Assembly: GCF_000349945.1 (NCBI RefSeq)
Contig: NC_020516.1
Span: 620,001-684,000 of the forward strand
Reading direction: 5' to 3'
Source: Azoarcus sp. KH32C
GTDB lineage: Bacteria; Pseudomonadota; Gammaproteobacteria; Burkholderiales; Rhodocyclaceae
DNA length: 64,000 nucleotides
The translations under genes were made by a program, and so were the position numbers. Position 1 is the first letter of the stretch. Each line of letters opens with the position of its first letter. Shown here one piece after another: positions 52,372 through 61,511 of the stretch. The notes beneath the pieces are model-generated. The model searched no databases. It saw only the letters and a list, made by a program, of their open reading frames with translations, and was not told where the DNA came from.

Positions 52372-54150
52372 TCAGGAGCGCTGGGGGGCGGCTTCCTGCG
52401 GCAGCGACTCGGCCTCCGGCGCGATGCCTTCGCCGCTCGCGAGGAGCCGCGCGTAGGCGCCGCCCGCGACCGACAGTTCGGCGTGGCTGCCCTGTTCGAC
52501 GATGCGGCCGTGCTCCATCACGACGATCAGGTCCGCGTCGCGGATCGTCGATAGCCGGTGTGCGACGACCAGCACGGTGCGGTTCTGGCGCAGCTCGGCG
52601 AGCGCTTCCTTCACCGCCCGCTCCGACTCGTTGTCGAGCGCCGAGGTCGCCTCATCGAGCAGCAGGATCGGCGCGTCCTTCAGGAAGGCACGCGCGATCG
52701 CGATGCGCTGGCGCTGTCCGCCCGAGAGCTGGCTGCCGTTCGCGCCGACGCGCGTGGCGAGGCCCTGCGGCAGCTTCTCGATGAATTCCATCGCGTGCGC
52801 ATGGCGTGCCGCGCGGACCACGTCCGCTTCGGCGACGTCCGGCCGGCCGTAGGCGATGTTCGCGGCGACCGTGTCGTCGAAGAGCACGACCTGCTGGCCG
52901 ACCCACGCGATCTGCGCGCGCAGCCATGCGAGCGGCGCTTCGCCAATCGGCGCGCCGTCGAGCAGGATGCGGCCGGATTCGGGTTCGAAGAAGCGCGCGA
53001 TGAGCTGGATCGTCGTCGTCTTGCCGCTGCCCGAGGCGCCCACCAGCGCGATCGTCTTGCCGGGCGGGATGTCGAGGGTGAAGTTGCGGATCGCGGGCTC
53101 GGTCTGGCCGGGATAGCGGAAACCGACATTCTCGAAGCGCAGCGAGCCCCGCGCCCGCGGGCCATCGGCGCCCTCGGCATCCGGTTCGGGCTCGCGGTCG
53201 AGGAGTTCGAAGATGCTCTGCGCGCCGGCGAGCCCCTTCTGGATCACCGTGTTGACGTTGGTGAGGCGCCGGATCGGCTCGAACAGCATCGCCATCGCGG
53301 CGACGAAGGCGACGAAGGTGCCGGGCGTCAGGCGGTCCTGCGCCGACAGCGCGGAGGCGACCCAGATCACGAGCGACACCGCGGTCGCCGCGAGCACCTG
53401 CACCAGCGGCACGTTGACGGACGAGATGCGCACGGTGCGCATCGTCTCTTTCCGCAGCCGCTCCGAGATGTCGGCGAAGCGGCGATCCTCGTGCTCGTGG
53501 GTGCCGAAGAGCTTGATCTCGCGGATGCCGGCGAGGCTTTCGCCGACCGTCCCGGTCATGTTCGCGGCGGTCTCCTGCATCGCGCGGTTGCCGCCGCGCA
53601 GCTTGCGGCTCGCGTTGCGGATCGCCCACGCGACGGCCGGCGCGATCGCGAGCAGCAGCAGCGTCAGCTCCCACGCCGTCCACAGCAGGTAGCCCGCGAG
53701 CCCGATGATCACCAGCGTGTCGCGCACGACGATGATCCAGGCGTTCGACAGGGCGCTGCCGACCTGCGGGATGTCGTACAGGATGCGCGACATCATGCGG
53801 CCCTGCGCCTCGGCCTGGTGCACGGACAGCGGCAGGTGCATCTGGTGGCGATAGACGCGCTGGCGCAGATCCGTGATCGCCTTGTTCGCGACCCACTGGC
53901 TGGAGACGCTCGCGGCGTACTCGGCAAGGCCCTTCGCGAGGAAGGCGAGCATCAGGAAGAGGGGCACCTGCCACTGTGCGGAGTGGTCCTTCGCGATCAG
54001 GCTCTTGTCGACGAGCGGCTTCAAGAGTGCCGGCATCACCGGCTCGAGCGACGCGGCGGCGATCATCGCGATCACCGACACCGCGACGACCTTGCGGTAG
54101 GGCAGGACGCTCGCCAGCAGGCGGCGGTACAGGGCAAAGGCTTGCTTCAT
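52372..54150 (-). CDS. msbA: Lipid A export ABC transporter MsbA
   Basis: MsbA flips lipid A-core across the inner membrane. The 592-residue half-transporter has six membrane helices in about 1-310, then the ATPase domain with Walker A GASGSGKTTT, signature LSGGQRQRIAIARAF and Walker B ILLLDEATSALD. The start ATG 54150 overlaps the stop of the phosphatase gene by 4 bp, so the long upstream extension is rejected. Cotranscription with heptose synthesis genes fits an LPS role. Confidence 0.93.
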   Translation of the reverse strand: MKQAFALYRRLLASVLPYRKVVAVSVIAMIAAASLEPVMPALLKPLVDKSLIAKDHSAQWQVPLFLMLAFLAKGLAEYAASVSSQWVANKAITDLRQRVYRHQMHLPLSVHQAEAQGRMMSRILYDIPQVGSALSNAWIIVVRDTLVIIGLAGYLLWTAWELTLLLLAIAPAVAWAIRNASRKLRGGNRAMQETAANMTGTVGESLAGIREIKLFGTHEHEDRRFADISERLRKETMRTVRISSVNVPLVQVLAATAVSLVIWVASALSAQDRLTPGTFVAFVAAMAMLFEPIRRLTNVNTVIQKGLAGAQSIFELLDREPEPDAEGADGPRARGSLRFENVGFRYPGQTEPAIRNFTLDIPPGKTIALVGASGSGKTTTIQLIARFFEPESGRILLDGAPIGEAPLAWLRAQIAWVGQQVVLFDDTVAANIAYGRPDVAEADVVRAARHAHAMEFIEKLPQGLATRVGANGSQLSGGQRQRIAIARAFLKDAPILLLDEATSALDNESERAVKEALAELRQNRTVLVVAHRLSTIRDADLIVVMEHGRIVEQGSHAELSVAGGAYARLLASGEGIAPEAESLPQEAAPQRS

Positions 54151-54830
54151 TCGCGGTGCAGGACCTTGTCGACGACGAGGCTCGCCCAACCTTCGGCGCG
54201 GAATTGCGATTTGAGCTTGCGGTCGTCGTACACCGTCTGGACCCAGTCCATGAACTCGATCGGCTTGAGCGCGTTGTACGCGAGATAGCTCATCAGGAAG
54301 AAGTCGAGGACGCCCGTGCGCGCCTGCTTGAAGTGGCCGTAGCGCCAGGACAGTTCTTCGAGCGTATCGGCGACCGCGTGCTTGAGGTGGAAGATGCGGT
54401 ACAGCGCAGCGCCCAGCCCCGCGCGGTCGGCGCCCGATTTGCAGTGCATCAGCGCCGGATACTCCATCATCTCGAAGAGATCGCGCAGCTCGCGCACGCG
54501 CTCGGCGCTCGGCGGGATGCGCGAATGCAGGCGGATGTCGTGCAGCGTGATGCCGAGCTCGCGGCAGACATCGCGTTCCAGTTCGTAGGAGCCGTATTCG
54601 CTGCTGCCGCGCAGGTTGACGATGCTGCGGATGCCGTAGCGCTTGTGGTATCTGCGGATCTGCGCCGGGCTCGGCTGGCTGCAGCGGTACATGCCGCCGC
54701 CGAGGTCGTGGAAGTTGTTGTAGGCGGCACGGAAAAAACCGTGGTCGACGATGTGCATGTTGAGCCATGCACGCAGCCGTGCCTGCGGGGTCGGAAACGT
54801 AGGGGTCATCGAATGAAGCAGTCTGTTCAC
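54147..54830 (-). CDS. Dual-specificity/tyrosine phosphatase-like protein in the LPS operon
   Basis: This protein of up to 227 residues has the CX5R phosphatase loop HCKSGADRAG (about 138-147) and a general-acid region upstream, as in DSP/PTP-like enzymes. The GTG at 54830 overlaps the hldD stop (GTGA) and is my preferred start; ATG 54809 is the alternative. It sits between hldD and msbA, so its substrate may be a phosphorylated LPS sugar or lipid rather than a phosphoprotein. Fold family is clear, substrate is not. Confidence 0.82.
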   Translation of the reverse strand: MNRLLHSMTPTFPTPQARLRAWLNMHIVDHGFFRAAYNNFHDLGGGMYRCSQPSPAQIRRYHKRYGIRSIVNLRGSSEYGSYELERDVCRELGITLHDIRLHSRIPPSAERVRELRDLFEMMEYPALMHCKSGADRAGLGAALYRIFHLKHAVADTLEELSWRYGHFKQARTGVLDFFLMSYLAYNALKPIEFMDWVQTVYDDRKLKSQFRAEGWASLVVDKVLHRE

Positions 54831-55774
54831 GCGCGTTGCGCGAGCCAGTCGAGGTAGCGCGGAACGCCATCCTCCACGGGCATGAAGGGCTTGTCGTAGC
54901 CGGCCGCGCGCAGCGCGCCGATGTCGGCTTCGGTGAAGCTCTGGTAGCGGCCCTTGAGGTGGTCCGGGAATGCGATGTAATCGATGCCGCCGCCACCGTG
55001 CCAGTTGATCGTCGCTCGGGCGACCGCGTTGAAGGCCTGGGCGCGGCCGGTGCCGACGTTGAAGATGCCGCTCACCTGAGGGTTGTCGAGCAGCCACAGG
55101 TTCACCGCCACGACGTCGTCGACGTGGATGAAGTCGCGCAGCTGTTCGCCCGGTCCGTAGCCGTCGCAGCCGTCGAAGAGGCGCAGCCGGCCGCATTCGT
55201 TCAGCTGGTTGTTGAAGTGGAAGGCGACGCTCGCCATGCTGCCCTTGTGCTGCTCGCGCGGGCCGTAGACATTGAAGTAGCGCAGGCCCGCGACCTGGCT
55301 CTTGAGGCCGGGCAGTTGGGGGCGCAGGTGGCAGTCGAAGAGGAACTTCGAGTACGCGTACATGTTGAGCGGGCGCTCGAACTCGCGCGACTCGCGGAAA
55401 TTCGGGCCCATGCCGTAGACCGAGGCCGACGAGGCGTACAGGAAGGGCAGCCCGCGCGCGACGCACCAGCCGAGCAGCGTCTTGCTGTACTCGTAGTTCA
55501 CGCCCATCACGAAGCGGCCGTCCCATTCCGTCGTCGAGGAGCATGCGCCCTCGTGGAAAACTGCCTCGACCGTGCCGAACTCCTCGCCGGCCTGGATTCG
55601 GCGCAGGAAATCGTCCTTGTCCATGTAGTCGCGGATGTCGGCGTCCGCGAGGTTCAGGCATTTGTGGCCGTCGCTGAGGTCGTCGACGACGAGGATGTCG
55701 GTGATACCGCGGGCGTTGAGGCCCTGCACGATGTTGCTGCCGATGAAGCCGGCGCCGCCGGTCACGATGTACAT
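54827..55774 (-). CDS. hldD: ADP-L-glycero-D-manno-heptose 6-epimerase
   Basis: HldD converts ADP-D,D-heptose to ADP-L,D-heptose, the donor for LPS inner-core heptosyltransferases. The 315-residue protein has the NADP-binding GGAGFIGSNIV at 7-17, the catalytic YAYSK pair near 139-143, and the family stretch RYFNVYGPREQHKGSMASV. The start ATG 55774 follows AACGGAGGAAA. It lies 14 bp after the heptose kinase gene. Confidence 0.96.
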   Translation of the reverse strand: MYIVTGGAGFIGSNIVQGLNARGITDILVVDDLSDGHKCLNLADADIRDYMDKDDFLRRIQAGEEFGTVEAVFHEGACSSTTEWDGRFVMGVNYEYSKTLLGWCVARGLPFLYASSASVYGMGPNFRESREFERPLNMYAYSKFLFDCHLRPQLPGLKSQVAGLRYFNVYGPREQHKGSMASVAFHFNNQLNECGRLRLFDGCDGYGPGEQLRDFIHVDDVVAVNLWLLDNPQVSGIFNVGTGRAQAFNAVARATINWHGGGGIDYIAFPDHLKGRYQSFTEADIGALRAAGYDKPFMPVEDGVPRYLDWLAQRA

Positions 55775-55788
55775 GGCGTTTCCTCCGT

Positions 55789-56739
55789 TCAGCTCGCCGC
55801 GGCGAGGGCCGCGCGCAGTTCGTCGAGGCTGACCGTCGCGGTGCCGAGCTTGCCGACGACGATGCCGGCGGCGATGTTCGAGAGCGCGGTCGCATCCGGC
55901 AGCGACAGGCCGCAGGCGAGGCCCGCGCCGAGCACGGCGACGACGGTATCGCCCGCGCCGGTGACGTCGAACACGTCGCGCGCGCGCGTCGGCAGGTCGA
56001 GCGGGGCCTGGCCCTGCTGCAGCAGGGTTACGCCGCGTTCGGAACGCGTGATCAGCAGCGCTTCAAGTCCGAGCGCATCGCGCAGCGCGGCGCCGCGTTC
56101 GCGCAGCGTCGCATCGTCGGCACAGTGGCCGACCACGGCTTCGAACTCGGTGAGGTTCGGGGTGATCACCGTCGCGCCGCGGTAACGGGCGAAATCCGTG
56201 CCTTTCGGGTCGACGACGACCGGCACCGAGCGGCTGCGGGAGATGGCGATCAGCTCGCCGACCTGCGCGAGCGTGCCTTTGCCGTAGTCCGACAGCACGA
56301 CCGCGCCGCACGCGTCGATCGCGTCGCCGAACTCGCGTTCGATACCGGCGCTGTCGAGCACTGCGAAGTTATCTTCGAAATCGAGCCGGATCAGTTGCTG
56401 GTGACGGCTGATGATGCGCAGCTTGGTGATCGTCGGGTGTTGCGGCGCCTCCAGTAGATGGCAGGCGACCTTCCCGTCAACCAGGCGTTCGCGCAGCAGG
56501 CGCGCGGCCTCGTCACGGCCGACGAGGCCGACCAGCGAGGTTGCCGTGCCCAGCGAAGCCGCGTTGAGCGCGACGTTGCCGGCGCCGCCCGCCCGGTATT
56601 CGTCGCCTTCGACCTTCACGACCGGCACCGGCGCTTCGGGCGAAATCCGCGTCGTCGAGCCATGCCAATAGCGGTCGAGCATCACGTCGCCGGCGATGAG
56701 GATGCGACCGGCGGAAAAGTCGGGCAGGGGAGGCAGCAT
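55789..56739 (-). CDS. rfaE1: D-glycero-beta-D-manno-heptose-7-phosphate kinase
   Basis: This PfkB-family kinase makes heptose 1,7-bisphosphate. The 316 residues include GDVMLDRYWHGSTTRISPEAP near the start (first 20 shown in part), GGAGNVALNAASLG, DPKGTDFARYRGATVITPN and the catalytic GAGDTVVAVLGAGLA. It is the stand-alone kinase type; the adenylyltransferase half found fused in enteric HldE is absent and must be elsewhere. First gene of the run hldA-hldD-phosphatase-msbA. Confidence 0.95.
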   Translation of the reverse strand: MLPPLPDFSAGRILIAGDVMLDRYWHGSTTRISPEAPVPVVKVEGDEYRAGGAGNVALNAASLGTATSLVGLVGRDEAARLLRERLVDGKVACHLLEAPQHPTITKLRIISRHQQLIRLDFEDNFAVLDSAGIEREFGDAIDACGAVVLSDYGKGTLAQVGELIAISRSRSVPVVVDPKGTDFARYRGATVITPNLTEFEAVVGHCADDATLRERGAALRDALGLEALLITRSERGVTLLQQGQAPLDLPTRARDVFDVTGAGDTVVAVLGAGLACGLSLPDATALSNIAAGIVVGKLGTATVSLDELRAALAAAS

Positions 56740-56823
56740 TGAGTTCCGGAACGCCCAGGGCGCTGAAAAGTCTGCAATTATCCCACGAACCGGGTCATCC
56801 CACGCAGCCGGGTGCCGGATCGT

Positions 56824-57375
56824 TCAGCGATTGAACCACTTGAGGACCACGCCCCAGCTTTCGACGTCGATGCGGGTGACGTGGCCGCAGGCGAAATCGA
56901 GTGCGAGCCAGTGTTCGGCGGGCATCTTCAGCAGGTGGCCGGCGATCGCGCGCAGCGGTCCGCCGTGGGCGACGATCACGACCGGATCGGCGGGCGCGGC
57001 CGCGACGAGGACGTCCAGCCATTCGAGCACCCGCGCCGCCATGTCCCGCGCCGACTCGCCGCCGGGCGCGCGGAAACCCAGCGGGTCCTGTGCCCAGGCG
57101 TCGATCGCGGGGCCGATCTCCGCGAAGGGGCGTAGCTCCCAGTCGCCGAAATGCATTTCCTTGAGGCGTGCGTCCAGCACCGGCTCGCCGAGCGCCTCCG
57201 CCAGCAGGCGCGCGCGCGCGAGCGGGCTCGCGTGCAGCACGAAGCGTTCGGGCAGCAGCGGGCGCAGGCGCGCGGCAACTGCCTCCGCGGCTTCGGCGAT
57301 CCCGACGTCGGACTGCCCGTAGCACACACCGGCGGCCACGTCCGGCCGCGGGTGACGGATCAGATGAAGTTCCAT
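56824..57375 (-). CDS. cobC: Alpha-ribazole phosphatase, histidine phosphatase family
   Basis: CobC removes the 5'-phosphate in the last steps of lower-ligand attachment to cobalamin. The 183-residue protein has LIRHPRPD (the RHx catalytic start), EMHFGDWE (acid/base region) and VAHGGPLRAI. The start ATG 57375 overlaps the end of cobS by 16 bp, which sets the start and rejects the long upstream frame. Last gene of the leftward cobTSC run. Confidence 0.9.
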   Translation of the reverse strand: MELHLIRHPRPDVAAGVCYGQSDVGIAEAAEAVAARLRPLLPERFVLHASPLARARLLAEALGEPVLDARLKEMHFGDWELRPFAEIGPAIDAWAQDPLGFRAPGGESARDMAARVLEWLDVLVAAAPADPVVIVAHGGPLRAIAGHLLKMPAEHWLALDFACGHVTRIDVESWGVVLKWFNR

Positions 57376-58130
57376 GCCGCGACGATCGCGAGATAGCAGG
57401 CGAGTTCGGCTGCCTGTTGCAGCGCGCCGAGGCAGTCGCCGGTGTAGCCGCCAAGGCGCCGCACGAAGAGGCGCGCGGCCCAGACCGTCACGGTGGCGGT
57501 CGCAAGGAGTGCCGCAAAGCCTTGCAAGGGTGCGAGCAGCGCGAGCGGCAGCAGGCCGAAGGTGCAGGCGATCGCGAGTTCCACGTGAGTGAGCTGGCGC
57601 GCGAGCGGCTTGGATTTTGAGCTCAGGTCTTCGCGGACGTATTCCAGCGTGTGGATCAGGCTCGTCGAGGCGAGCCGGGACAGCGGGTGCGCGGCGAGCA
57701 GCGCAGCGGCGGCGATCATGTGCCCACGCGCTGCGAGTTCGGTGAGCGCCGCCGCCTTCGCCAGCAGCATCAGCACGATCCCGATCGTGCCATAGCTGCC
57801 GATCCGCGAATCCTTCATGATCGTCAGCACCTGCTCCTTGCTCCAGCCACCCCCCAGCCCGTCGCAGGCATCGGCCCAGCCGTCCTCGTGGAAGGCGCCG
57901 GTCGCGCGGATCGTGACCGCCATCGACAGCAGCACCGCGAGCGAAGGCGGCAGGATCTGCGCGAACGCGAGAAAGCTCGCGGCGCCGATCCCGCCGACGA
58001 CCCAGCCGACGAGCGGGAAGTAGCGCGCCGCGTGGTTGAGCCGTTCGGGCGACCACGGCACCCAGGCGGGGACCGGCAGGCGCGTGAAGAAGCCGAGCGC
58101 CGTGAAGAAGAGTTCGAGCTGGTAGCGCAT
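57360..58130 (-). CDS. cobS: Adenosylcobinamide-GDP ribazoletransferase (cobalamin synthase)
   Basis: This 256-residue membrane protein has about five to six hydrophobic helices and the family motifs FHEDGWADACDGLGGGW (about 80-96) and MKDSRIGSYGTIG (about 104-116). It joins adenosylcobinamide-GDP to alpha-ribazole. It follows cobT by 13 bp. Confidence 0.94.
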   Translation of the reverse strand: MRYQLELFFTALGFFTRLPVPAWVPWSPERLNHAARYFPLVGWVVGGIGAASFLAFAQILPPSLAVLLSMAVTIRATGAFHEDGWADACDGLGGGWSKEQVLTIMKDSRIGSYGTIGIVLMLLAKAAALTELAARGHMIAAAALLAAHPLSRLASTSLIHTLEYVREDLSSKSKPLARQLTHVELAIACTFGLLPLALLAPLQGFAALLATATVTVWAARLFVRRLGGYTGDCLGALQQAAELACYLAIVAAWNFI

Positions 58131-58143
58131 CGCGCCGTGCGCG

Positions 58144-59181
58144 TCAGGCGGTCTTGTCGCTGACGCCCGCGGAGTCGAAGCTCGCCATCTCGTTGAGGAA
58201 GTTCGCAGCGGCCTGCAGTAGCGGGAAGGCGAGCGCCGCGCCGGTGCCTTCGCCGAGGCGCAGGTCGAGCGAGACCAGCGGATCGGCGCCGAAGTGCTTC
58301 AACTGGGCGGTGTGGCCCGGCTCCTGCGAGCGGTGCGCGAATACGCAGTAGCCGAGGATCTCGGGGGCGATCGCGTGCGCGACGAGCAGTGCCGACGTGA
58401 CGATGAAACCGTCGATCAGCAGGACCATGCCCTTTTCGGCCGCGCCGAGCATCGCACCCGCCATCATCGCGATCTCGAAGCCGCCGTATTCGGCGAGCGC
58501 CTGCAGCGGGTCGGTCGGGCGGCCGCCGCGGGCGAGCGCCTGGCCGAGGAGTTCGCGCTTGCGGGCGAGCCCGGCGTCGTCGAGGCCGGTGCCGCGGCCG
58601 GTGACGGTCGCGAGGTCCGTGCCGGTGAGGCAGTGCGTCAGCAGCGAGGCCGCGGCCGTGTTGCCGATGCCCATCTCGCCGAAGCCGACGACGTTGCAGC
58701 CGTTGGCCGCCAGCGCATGCGCGAGTTCGCGGCCGCGGGCGAGCGCGGCGTCGCGTTGCTCGGCGCTCATCGCGGGCTTTTCGAGGTAATTTTCGGTGCC
58801 GTTCCCGACCTTCGCGCCGATCAGGCCGGCGCGCTGGCCGAAGTCGTGATTGACGCCAGCGTCGATGACCGTGAGGCCGAGACCCATCTGGCGCGAGAAG
58901 ACGTTGATCGCGGCGCCGCCGGCGAGGAAGTTCTCGACCATCTGCCAGGTCACGTCTTGCGGGTAGGCCGAGATGCCGGCCCGCGCAGCGCCGTGGTCGC
59001 CGGCGAACACCATGATGTGCGGCTGGCGGATCTCCGGCGTCAGCGTCTGCTGCACGAGGCCCAGCTGCAGCGCCAGCGCTTCGAGCCGGCCGAGAGCACC
59101 GACCGGCTTGGTCTTGCGGTCGATGCGGTGCTGGAGCTCGGTGGCGAGGGTCTGGTTCGGCGCGGAAATCGTGATCTGCAT
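58144..59181 (-). CDS. cobT: Nicotinate-nucleotide-dimethylbenzimidazole phosphoribosyltransferase
   Basis: CobT activates the lower-ligand base to alpha-ribazole phosphate. The 345-residue protein has MVFAGDHGAARAGISAYPQD, GFGEMGIGNTAAAS and the catalytic Glu in LGEGTGAALAFPLLQAA. The start is ATG 59181. It is the first gene of cobT-cobS-cobC; the next gene upstream on this strand is the GGDEF protein, 58 bp away. Confidence 0.95.
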   Translation of the reverse strand: MQITISAPNQTLATELQHRIDRKTKPVGALGRLEALALQLGLVQQTLTPEIRQPHIMVFAGDHGAARAGISAYPQDVTWQMVENFLAGGAAINVFSRQMGLGLTVIDAGVNHDFGQRAGLIGAKVGNGTENYLEKPAMSAEQRDAALARGRELAHALAANGCNVVGFGEMGIGNTAAASLLTHCLTGTDLATVTGRGTGLDDAGLARKRELLGQALARGGRPTDPLQALAEYGGFEIAMMAGAMLGAAEKGMVLLIDGFIVTSALLVAHAIAPEILGYCVFAHRSQEPGHTAQLKHFGADPLVSLDLRLGEGTGAALAFPLLQAAANFLNEMASFDSAGVSDKTA

Positions 59182-59239
59182 GGCGGGCTCGTGACGGTGT
59201 CCTTGAAGGGCTGCGATGTTAGCACGCCCCTTCGTCCGT

Positions 59240-60724
59240 TTACCCGCTTGTGGGCCAGGCAGCGACGGAGCCGCGACCGCCGCCCGTTTCGCGCTGATTG
59301 AGCCGCTTGCCTTCCTTGCTGCGCCGCATCAGCTTGGCCGCATGCTTGAGAAGCGCCGAGGCATCGGTGCCGCCGTCGGGGTAGATCGCGCTGCCCAGCG
59401 AGACCGAGACGTCCAGGATCTCGTCGCCGATGCGGAAGGGCTGCGCGAATTCCTCTGCGAGTGCCGCGACGACGCGCTGCAGGTCTTCCGCGTCGAACAC
59501 TTCCTCGAGCACGATGACGAATTCGTCGCTGTCGGGCCGCGCCACCGTGTCCTGCTCGCGCACGATGCCGCGCAGGCGCGTCGCGATCATCTTCAGCAGC
59601 GCGTCGGTCGTGTCCTGGCCGAAGGTTTCGAAGAGCGCCTGGAAACCATTGACGTCGACCATGATCACGGCGGTGCGGGTGTTGTGGCGCTTCGAGCGGA
59701 TGATCCCCTGCTCGATGCGGTCGGTGAGCAGCAGTTGGTTCGCGACGCCGGTCAAGGGGTCGAGATGCGACATCTGCTGGAAACGGTGCTCGCTTTCCTG
59801 CAGGCGCCTCGTGAGCTGGTCGACTTCCTGGTTGCGCAGGCTGAGGCTCTGCGTGAGCGTGTGCTCGGCCGCAATCAGGGCTTCGATCTGCTGCTGCGCA
59901 TTCGCGAGGGCCTCGTCCTGGTCGATGGCGAGTTCCCGAACCTGCGCCCCGGCGCGTTCGGACAGCGCAAAGGAAAGCATGAGGATGCCGAGCGCCGAAA
60001 AGACCGGCGTTGCGCCTGAGGTCAGCGCGCTGTCGCTGAGGACGTCGATTCGTGTCCCGATCAGCACCATGACGCCAGCGAGCAACGCAGTCCATCCGAG
60101 GACGTTCAGGCGCGCCCCCGGCGTGTTCAGCTTGCGGCAGCGCATCGCGGACACGATCGCGAGCACCCCGAAGAGCGGGCCGGCAAAGGCCAGGAAGGTG
60201 TTGACGAAGCCGAAGGGCAGGACGAACCCGATCAAGGCGACGGCGGCGAAGATCGCTGCGAACAGGCGCAGCGCATTGTCGAGGCGCGGGGCTTGCACGG
60301 GCGTCTGCAGTACCTCGCGCATGAAGAGCGCGCCCCCGATGCCTGCGATGGCGAAGCCGGTCGGAAGGAGCATGTCCGGCCATGAGCCGGACCAGCCGAA
60401 GAGCCCCCTGCCTACGCCGCTCCATCCGATTTCGGCGGCGGCGATGCCGAGCGTGAACAACGCGTACTGCAGGTAGCAGCGGTCGCGGCCGGTGACGAAA
60501 AGCACCCCGTTGTAGACGGTGACGGCTGCGAGCGCGCCGAGATAAAACATGACGCCGGCGATTCCGCCGGTGAGGAACGAGGCGGCCGACCCCGGTGCCG
60601 TGTCTGCGGCGAAGCTCGCGGTCGCTGCAAATGCCAGGATGGCGAGCAAGGAGGACGCTACTGCTTGCCCAGTCCCTTTTAGCGGTTTGTGTAAGCTGTG
60701 CCGAGTCTTCCCGCCGCCGAACAT
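59240..60724 (-). CDS. Membrane GGDEF-domain protein with degenerate active site
   Basis: This 494-residue protein has an N-terminal signal-like helix and a membrane sensor of about seven helices (7TMR-DISM type, roughly 50-260), a coiled-coil stretch, and a C-terminal GGDEF domain beginning DPLTGVANQLLLTDRI. The nucleotide-site loop reads RPDSDEFVI, so both glycines of GGDEF are replaced (DSDEF), which should weaken or abolish diguanylate cyclase activity. No EAL domain is present. It lies between cobT and cobU on the same strand, which is unusual; a link to corrinoid metabolism is unproven. Confidence 0.87.
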   Translation of the reverse strand: MFGGGKTRHSLHKPLKGTGQAVASSLLAILAFAATASFAADTAPGSAASFLTGGIAGVMFYLGALAAVTVYNGVLFVTGRDRCYLQYALFTLGIAAAEIGWSGVGRGLFGWSGSWPDMLLPTGFAIAGIGGALFMREVLQTPVQAPRLDNALRLFAAIFAAVALIGFVLPFGFVNTFLAFAGPLFGVLAIVSAMRCRKLNTPGARLNVLGWTALLAGVMVLIGTRIDVLSDSALTSGATPVFSALGILMLSFALSERAGAQVRELAIDQDEALANAQQQIEALIAAEHTLTQSLSLRNQEVDQLTRRLQESEHRFQQMSHLDPLTGVANQLLLTDRIEQGIIRSKRHNTRTAVIMVDVNGFQALFETFGQDTTDALLKMIATRLRGIVREQDTVARPDSDEFVIVLEEVFDAEDLQRVVAALAEEFAQPFRIGDEILDVSVSLGSAIYPDGGTDASALLKHAAKLMRRSKEGKRLNQRETGGGRGSVAAWPTSG

Positions 60725-60859
60725 TTGCGTCTCTCTGCCAGTCTCTTGTCCATCGGCGATTGTATGGGCTCGCCGGACGCTTGGGGCAAACTAAATGCAC
60801 TTCGAGTGCCCCTTTTCGGGCGGGAAAGTCGATATTCGACCCGAGCTACCGGAAAGCCC

Positions 60860-61411
60860 TTACCCGTTTCCCTTTAGCACGAGCGGTAGCCCGGCGGCGA
60901 CGAAGGTGACGCGCGCGCAGGCGGACGCCAGCGCCTGATTGAGGCGCCCGGCTTCGTCGCGGAAGAGGCGGCCGAGCGGCGTTTCGGGGACGAGGCCGAG
61001 GCCGACTTCGTTGGAGACGAGCAGCACCTCTCCTGCCACCTCGGGCAGCAGGTCGAGCAGAGCGGTGCGTTCGGCCTGCAGTTGCTGCAGGCTGCCGGCG
61101 TCGGGCGGTTCGGGGAGGTTCTCGGCGCCGGCCATCAGGTTGAGCAGCCACAGCGTGACGCAGTCGACGATCACGCAACGGCCTTCGCGGGCCTCGTCGC
61201 GCAGCGTCTCGGCGAGTGCGACGGGGGTTTCGACAGTGCGCCAGTGGCTCGGCCGGTCGTCGCGATGGCGGCGGATGCGGGCGGCCATTTCGGCATCGAG
61301 GGCTTCGGCGGTGGCGATCACGGTGACCGGCAGGCCGCTGGCGCGGGCGAGGTTTTCGGCGAGGCGACTCTTGCCGGAGCGGGCGCCGCCGAGGATCAGG
61401 TGTGCGGGCAT
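60860..61411 (-). CDS. cobU: Adenosylcobinamide kinase/guanylyltransferase
   Basis: CobU phosphorylates and guanylylates adenosylcobinamide, feeding CobS. The 183-residue protein has the P-loop GGARSGKSRLAE near residues 8-19 and the VSNEVGLGLVPETPLGRLFR segment near the C-terminus. The start is ATG 61411. It is divergent from the riboswitch-controlled uptake genes and shares with them a short upstream region that holds an inverted repeat. Confidence 0.95.
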   Translation of the reverse strand: MPAHLILGGARSGKSRLAENLARASGLPVTVIATAEALDAEMAARIRRHRDDRPSHWRTVETPVALAETLRDEAREGRCVIVDCVTLWLLNLMAGAENLPEPPDAGSLQQLQAERTALLDLLPEVAGEVLLVSNEVGLGLVPETPLGRLFRDEAGRLNQALASACARVTFVAAGLPLVLKGNG

Positions 61412-61431
61412 GTCCTTGGAATTGCGAAGGT

Positions 61432-61448
61432 TTTCCGCGCTGCGGAAA
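61432..61448. repeat. Perfect inverted repeat between cobU and the riboswitch
   Basis: TTTCCGC-GCT-GCGGAAA is a perfect 7-bp inverted repeat with a 3-bp centre, 21 bp upstream of the cobU start and about 64 bp before the riboswitch. It could be an operator for a dimeric regulator or a small hairpin. A possible -10 (TATTAT, 61472-61477) for the rightward transcript lies just to its right. Confidence 0.5.
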
Positions 61449-61511
61449 GTGATGGAACAGGGTAAACAGGGTATTATCCGCCCTCGCGCCCCGAATGGGG
61501 TGTGCGTGTGT

